DNA of 34,608 nucleotides from the IMG/VR virus record IMGVR_UViG_3300047551_001398, positions 1 through 34,608 of that record; one strand, written 5' to 3'. This DNA comes from a virus. Made by a program: the position numbers and the translations under genes. Positions 31,651 to 34,608 of the stretch are shown in pieces. A model generated the notes under the pieces. It saw only the letters and a list, made by a program, of their open reading frames with translations. It was not told the DNA's origin and made no database searches. The first letter of the stretch is position 1. The number at the start of each line of letters is the position of its first letter.

Positions 31651-32277
31651 TTGAAAACTTTTATACAACATTGCAAAGAATTGGAATTGCAGGAAGTTAA
31701 AAGAACCCCTGCTTTACTTTCTGCTCTTTTGGCTACAAGTATGGCATTAGGATCTCCTGGTGCAAATTCTCAAATTCAAAAACCTTTAGATCAATCAACT
31801 CAAGTGTGGAAAACCACATCCGAATGGAAAGTTATAATTTCTAAATTTGAGGGATTTCGTACAGAAGCCTACTGGGACGCTACAGGTAAAGTTTGGACTA
31901 TAGGTAAAGGATCAACTACTCATCCAGATGGTCGTCCTGTTAGAAAAGGAGATAGAATAACAAAACAGCAAGCAGATCAATACTTGGAACATTATGTAAA
32001 TACAAAAATAATTCCTAAATTAAAAATGATACCAAATTGGAACAATATGAATGCTAATCAACAAAGTGCTTTAATTTCATTTGCATATAATGTAGGGCCT
32101 AGTTTTTATGGCAGAAGTGGATTTGAATCTATAACCACAGCATTGAGTTCTCCTTCTCGTTGGAATCAAGTTCCTAGTGCTTTGGCAAAATATAATACCT
32201 CTAAAGGAAAGGTTTTATCTGGTTTGACTAAAAGAAGAAAGGCCGAAGGAGATCTTTGGAAAAAAGCCAACGGATAA
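31651..32277 (+). CDS. GH24 (T4-type) lysozyme with unusual N-terminal leader
   Basis: About 208 residues. TTG start at 31651 behind AAAAGGA; a frame from 31624 would lie inside the previous gene. Muramidase core: ISKFEGFRTEAYWD with E67 and D76 spaced as T4 lysozyme E11/D20, TIGKGSTTH, ITKQQADQYLEHYV, NANQQSALISFAYNVG, and the end LSGLTKRRKAEGDLW. The leader is odd: residues 1-15 (MKTFIQHCKELELQE) look like a T4 capsid-targeting peptide with an L-x-E cut site. Next comes VKRTPALLSALLATSMALG...ANS, which resembles a signal peptide. It could be a packaged or virion lysozyme for entry rather than the lysis endolysin. AT-rich. Confidence 0.85.
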   Translation: MKTFIQHCKELELQEVKRTPALLSALLATSMALGSPGANSQIQKPLDQSTQVWKTTSEWKVIISKFEGFRTEAYWDATGKVWTIGKGSTTHPDGRPVRKGDRITKQQADQYLEHYVNTKIIPKLKMIPNWNNMNANQQSALISFAYNVGPSFYGRSGFESITTALSSPSRWNQVPSALAKYNTSKGKVLSGLTKRRKAEGDLWKKANG

Positions 32278-32283
32278 ATTTAA

Positions 32284-32290
32284 CTAAATA
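32284..32290 (+). promoter_or_regulatory. Late-promoter-like CTAAATA
   Basis: Lies in the 52-base gap after the lysozyme, 39 bases before the next ATG; SD AAAGGA follows. One base short of the T4 box TATAAATA. Confidence 0.4.
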
Positions 32291-32329
32291 CATCTAAGCG
32301 ACAATATTTTTAAAGGAACGGAAGTAAAA

Positions 32330-32875
32330 ATGCACAACTCACCAATCAGCAAGGAATTTTACAATAACATCACGGATGTTTTAACTGGAAAAACTACAAA
32401 GAAAGTAGAATTACCAGAGGCTTTGGTAGAAGCAGCCAAGGCTGCTAAAGCAGAACTCGCAACTCTCACCGAGGGAGTTATGGTTGCTGAAACCAAGCGT
32501 AACATTCTTCGCAAGCACCTTAAAGAAGGTGTAGCCAAGTGTGGTTGCCAACTAACACCAGAAATGGTTGTTCGGTTTGATGAAGTTGTTGCTGAGGCTG
32601 ATGTTAAGATGCCTACTCAAAAGGCTGCTCTTGCTACTCCCGCTGAAGTAAAGAGTAAGACTGCTCCAAAAGGAGGCTCATCTGCCGCTGAAGGTAGCAA
32701 GTTGGCTACTCCTGCTAAAGCCGCTTCTGCAATTCAAACCGCAGGTATGAAAGCCTCCGTTAAGAAGGAAGAAAAACAAACTTCAGAAATTGAAATGGGT
32801 CTTCGTGAGTTTTTGACTCAACTTTCTGAAGAAGAAATCTCAACCCTTCGTAACATCATCAACGAAACCCGCTAA
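32330..32875 (+). CDS. Ala/Lys-rich protein, possible virion or core/scaffold component
   Basis: 181 residues, no family recognised. N-terminal ~95 residues are helical and charged with a conserved-looking CGCQLTPEMVVRFDEVV. Residues ~96-150 are a low-complexity Ala/Lys/Ser/Thr linker (KAALATPAEVKSKTAPKGG). The C-terminal helix FLTQLSEEEISTLRNIIN may be a docking element. Such composition is typical of prohead core or internal proteins. It ends with TAA inside the next late-type box. Preceded by a CTAAATA motif and a good SD (AAAGGAACGGAAG region). Confidence 0.55.
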   Translation: MHNSPISKEFYNNITDVLTGKTTKKVELPEALVEAAKAAKAELATLTEGVMVAETKRNILRKHLKEGVAKCGCQLTPEMVVRFDEVVAEADVKMPTQKAALATPAEVKSKTAPKGGSSAAEGSKLATPAKAASAIQTAGMKASVKKEEKQTSEIEMGLREFLTQLSEEEISTLRNIINETR

Positions 32876-32878
32876 ATA
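32872..32878 (+). promoter_or_regulatory. Late-promoter-like CTAAATA over a stop codon
   Basis: CTAAATA includes the TAA stop (32873-32875) of the preceding gene and lies 22 bases before the ATG at 32901, with SD AAGGAG between. Supports separate late expression of the 32901 structural gene. Confidence 0.45.
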
Positions 32879-32900
32879 GAAACGACAAGGAGAGCAAGAA

Positions 32901-33767
32901 ATGGGATTTTGGAACAACAACGATAGAGAAGAATCAAAACCACTATGGCTTAACGATAGTCAAAGGCGTTTCTGTGTTCGCACAAACGCGGGTTGGGAAA
33001 TTCCTGTAGCAAATGCTATTTCCAATTTGGCAAGTCAGTTTGAGGGCCCCAAGGCTCTTGGCTTAACCGCAAACTATCCTCAAATGGAATTGATTGTTTG
33101 CATGCCAAACGATCCAAGCGTAACAGGAACTACATCAAGCGTGTTTGCCAACAGAGTAAGTATCACAGGTGGTTTCACCTCTGACGCTTTGTTGGTGGGA
33201 ACTGTAAACTACGCTCCATACATCACAACACCATTCAATGGTGACGGTGCAACTTCAGGAGGTATGCTTGGTCTAGGATTGAGCCATTCTGCTACAGCAC
33301 ACTTTGGTTTGAATGAATACGGAGTTTCTAGTTTGTTCTGGGGCGTAACGGGAAGAGGATTAACCTCATCTGTTCCTGCATATACAAACGATTCGGGAAC
33401 AAGTTTCCCACTAGGCAACACAGGATACATCAAGGTTAAGGCTAACGATGTAAACTTCACACAAACTTTGACCCTATCTGTAACAGGTCAAATGACTGGT
33501 GGAGGCCCTGTTGCTCACTCAGATCTAAAGAGAATAGTGTTTGTTACCGGCAGCGGACTGCTTGTAAACACAGGAACCACAGGAGTTCCAACAGCCGTTT
33601 ACGAAGCATTCTTCGGCCCAACATCAACATACAACAACGACATTGGAGTTATTGTTCTACCCGCAGGTCTAACCACTGGTGCATACGGTTTAACCGCTCA
33701 TGCAAACGATGGAACAACCGCAACAAGTGCAACAGGATCGTCGTCCTTTAGAGTAACAGTTCGCTAA
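32901..33767 (+). CDS. Putative virion structural protein (head decoration or fibre-like)
   Basis: 288 residues, rich in Gly, Ser, Thr, Asn and beta-strands, low in Lys and Cys, as in capsid decoration or fibre proteins. The N-terminus GFWNNNDREESKPLWLNDSQRRFCVRTNAGWEIP resembles small T4-like marine phage structural proteins with an N-terminal aromatic/basic WxxxxxKRxCxRTxxGWE pattern (from memory). The C-terminal ~90 residues look like one Ig-like domain (LKRIVFVTGSGLLVNTGTTGVP... SSSFRVTVR). Its late-type promoter box and SD AAGGAG point to high late expression. Confidence 0.6.
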   Translation: MGFWNNNDREESKPLWLNDSQRRFCVRTNAGWEIPVANAISNLASQFEGPKALGLTANYPQMELIVCMPNDPSVTGTTSSVFANRVSITGGFTSDALLVGTVNYAPYITTPFNGDGATSGGMLGLGLSHSATAHFGLNEYGVSSLFWGVTGRGLTSSVPAYTNDSGTSFPLGNTGYIKVKANDVNFTQTLTLSVTGQMTGGGPVAHSDLKRIVFVTGSGLLVNTGTTGVPTAVYEAFFGPTSTYNNDIGVIVLPAGLTTGAYGLTAHANDGTTATSATGSSSFRVTVR

Positions 33768-33780
33768 CTAGGAGTTTATA

Positions 33781-34320
33781 ATGCGTTTTAAAGATTTAAG
33801 AAGTTCTCTTAAAGAACAACATGGAGTTGAGATGGGGCACATGCATCCATCAATAGGCCCATTTAATCCAGATGGTGCTGTAGATACTCCGGAAACTAAC
33901 ATTTCATCTTTAACAAATTCTTCTTTAACTAAATTAAATGCATTTTTAGGTTCTGCTTTTTCTAGATCTTACATTAGCACAGGAAACATTTTAACTCATA
34001 TTAAAATTAAACTCGCTGAAGTTGGGTTACATTTTGAGAGCAGTACATCTCCAGCAAAAGTTGGTAACGGATCAGAAGAAACCATGAGAAGCGACAACCA
34101 AGTTAGAGGTCCAATTAGAGATTTGGATGTTGGTTCATATCAGTTTCCTCTATCATATCTTGGCGGATCATACGGCAGATATCCAACAGATCCAGGATAC
34201 GAACCATATCATAGCGATGGAATTACAAATAAAACAGGAGTTAGTTTACTTTTAAATGTAGAAGTTTCTTTAAACGATAATGGAACTTTTTCAGTCAGAC
34301 CCACTATAAGTGAAGCATGA
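33781..34320 (+). CDS. Protein of unknown function with capsid-targeting-like N-terminus
   Basis: 179 residues. N-terminus MRFKDLRSSLKE|Q resembles T4-type capsid-targeting leaders with an L-K-E site at residue 12. Then a His/Gly/Pro turn (MGHMHPSIGPFNPDGAVDTPE), a helix with SSLTKLNAFLGSAFSRSYIS, and a beta-rich C-terminal half with YQFPLSYLGGSYGRYPTDPGY. Family not recognised. SD TAGGAG is 6-7 bases before the ATG. Followed by a strong terminator, so it closes the late block. Likely internal or structural virion protein (inference). Confidence 0.6.
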   Translation: MRFKDLRSSLKEQHGVEMGHMHPSIGPFNPDGAVDTPETNISSLTNSSLTKLNAFLGSAFSRSYISTGNILTHIKIKLAEVGLHFESSTSPAKVGNGSEETMRSDNQVRGPIRDLDVGSYQFPLSYLGGSYGRYPTDPGYEPYHSDGITNKTGVSLLLNVEVSLNDNGTFSVRPTISEA

Positions 34321-34344
34321 CTATAATAATTGTGCTTTATTCAT

Positions 34345-34369
34345 AAAGGAGCCGAAAGGCTCCTTTTTT
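34345..34369 (+). terminator. Rho-independent terminator
   Basis: Perfect 9-bp stem AAAGGAGCC / GGCTCCTTT with a GAAA tetraloop (34354-34357) and a T run (34364-34369). Lies 24 bases after the 33781 gene stop; ends the late block. Confidence 0.92.
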
Positions 34370-34413
34370 ATTATAGATACTTGTATGATTTAACAAATTT
34401 AACTATTTTAACT

Positions 34414-34608
34414 ATGCTATTCAAATTATTAACCGAAGAAAATTTCAAACTGTTTGCTGTGAAAAATTATGATAATCCACAGTGTCATAGCATGCAAGAG
34501 TTTGAAGAGGATTTAACTAGAATAGTGTATTTGAAAAGGTTGTTTCGCAAATATCAAAGAACTGAAGAATTGCGAGACAGATTAATACTTAACCATCTTA
34601 TAACATTC
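34414..34608 (+). CDS. DUF7207-like conserved phage protein, 3' truncated by window edge
   Basis: ATG at 34414, open to the right edge (65 codons visible). FKLFAVKNYDNPQCHSMQEF, EDLTRIVYLKRLFRKYQRT and ELRDRLILNHLI match a very conserved T4-like phage protein (FAAKNYNNP, LKRFKYLKRLFKRY, LRERLILNHLI in my memory of homologues) of unknown function. The short N-terminus agrees with ATG 34414. It begins a new unit after the terminator; no clear promoter is visible in the 44 bases between. Confidence 0.75.
   Translation, partial: MLFKLLTEENFKLFAVKNYDNPQCHSMQEFEEDLTRIVYLKRLFRKYQRTEELRDRLILNHLITF

Noticed and set aside
33777-33782. TATAAT overlapping the ATG of the 33781 gene
   Set aside because: No -35 match 16-18 bases upstream and it would start transcription inside the gene; probably chance.
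34322-34327. TATAAT right after the 33781 gene
   Set aside because: No -35 box at proper spacing and a strong terminator follows at once, so a promoter here makes little sense.
1-34608. CRISPR arrays, insertion sequences, integrase or long direct repeats
   Set aside because: No regularly spaced repeats, transposase-like proteins or attachment-site signals were seen by eye.

Overview
This is a stretch of a T4-superfamily myovirus genome (Caudoviricetes). The core genes appear in T4 order: clamp loader gp62 (3' part), RegA, DNA polymerase gp43, recombinase UvsX and helicase gp41. Several accessory families, such as the KWDG protein at 27173, the FNPPTTGH nucleotidyltransferase at 28390 and the DUF7207-like protein at the right edge, are ones I know from marine T4-like phages, mainly cyanophages. 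The host cannot be read from the sequence. Every gene lies on the + strand. Packing is very tight, with many 4-base ATGA/GTGA stop-start overlaps, and no gene-free stretch exceeds about 110 bases.

Layout. (1) 2-816: gp62 end and regA. (2) 846-5014: an island between regA and gene 43, holding dUTPase, a DUF1599/Nmad1 protein, a Mom-like DNA-modification protein, an AdoMet-decarboxylase-like protein, a TSPPY-type DNA methyltransferase, an HNH homing endonuclease and a GroES-like protein. It reads as a DNA-hypermodification cassette with nucleotide-pool support. (3) 5011-8646: gene 43 and uvsX, the latter with its own sigma70-type promoter. (4) 8612-24439: a ~15.8-kb sugar island between uvsX and gene 41. 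It holds about eight glycosyltransferase-like genes (including two of the largely fungal GT15 family), an RfbH-like [2Fe-2S] 3-dehydrase, an RmlB-like 4,6-dehydratase, a split transketolase, a second SDR, two methyltransferases, a kinase-aldolase fusion, a nucleotidyltransferase, a HAD phosphatase and a GDPD-like enzyme. Together they look able to build, activate, modify and transfer unusual sugars. (5) 24475-27158: gp41, a small gene, a probable tRNA-Ile(UAU), a possible GroES-like protein and an HNH nuclease. (6) 27173-34320: a late-type block that follows a TATAAATA motif. It holds a ligase-like KWDG protein, a ~997-aa NMNAT-like/RimK/retropepsin fusion, a small conserved protein, a GH24 lysozyme and structural-looking proteins, and ends at a strong terminator. 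(7) 34414-34608: start of a DUF7207-like gene.

Three observations stand out. First, five proteins of block 6 begin with a short MK-F/L-like N-terminus followed by an (L/I)-x-E site at residues 10-15. This is the signature of T4 capsid-targeting sequences cut by the prohead protease, so the block may encode enzymes packaged in the capsid and injected with the DNA. Second, the Mom-like / SpeD-like / methyltransferase trio suggests a new DNA hypermodification pathway. Third, all three sigma70-type promoters have their -35 TTGAC built over the TGA stop codon of the upstream gene, and two of them would give leaderless or near-leaderless mRNAs.
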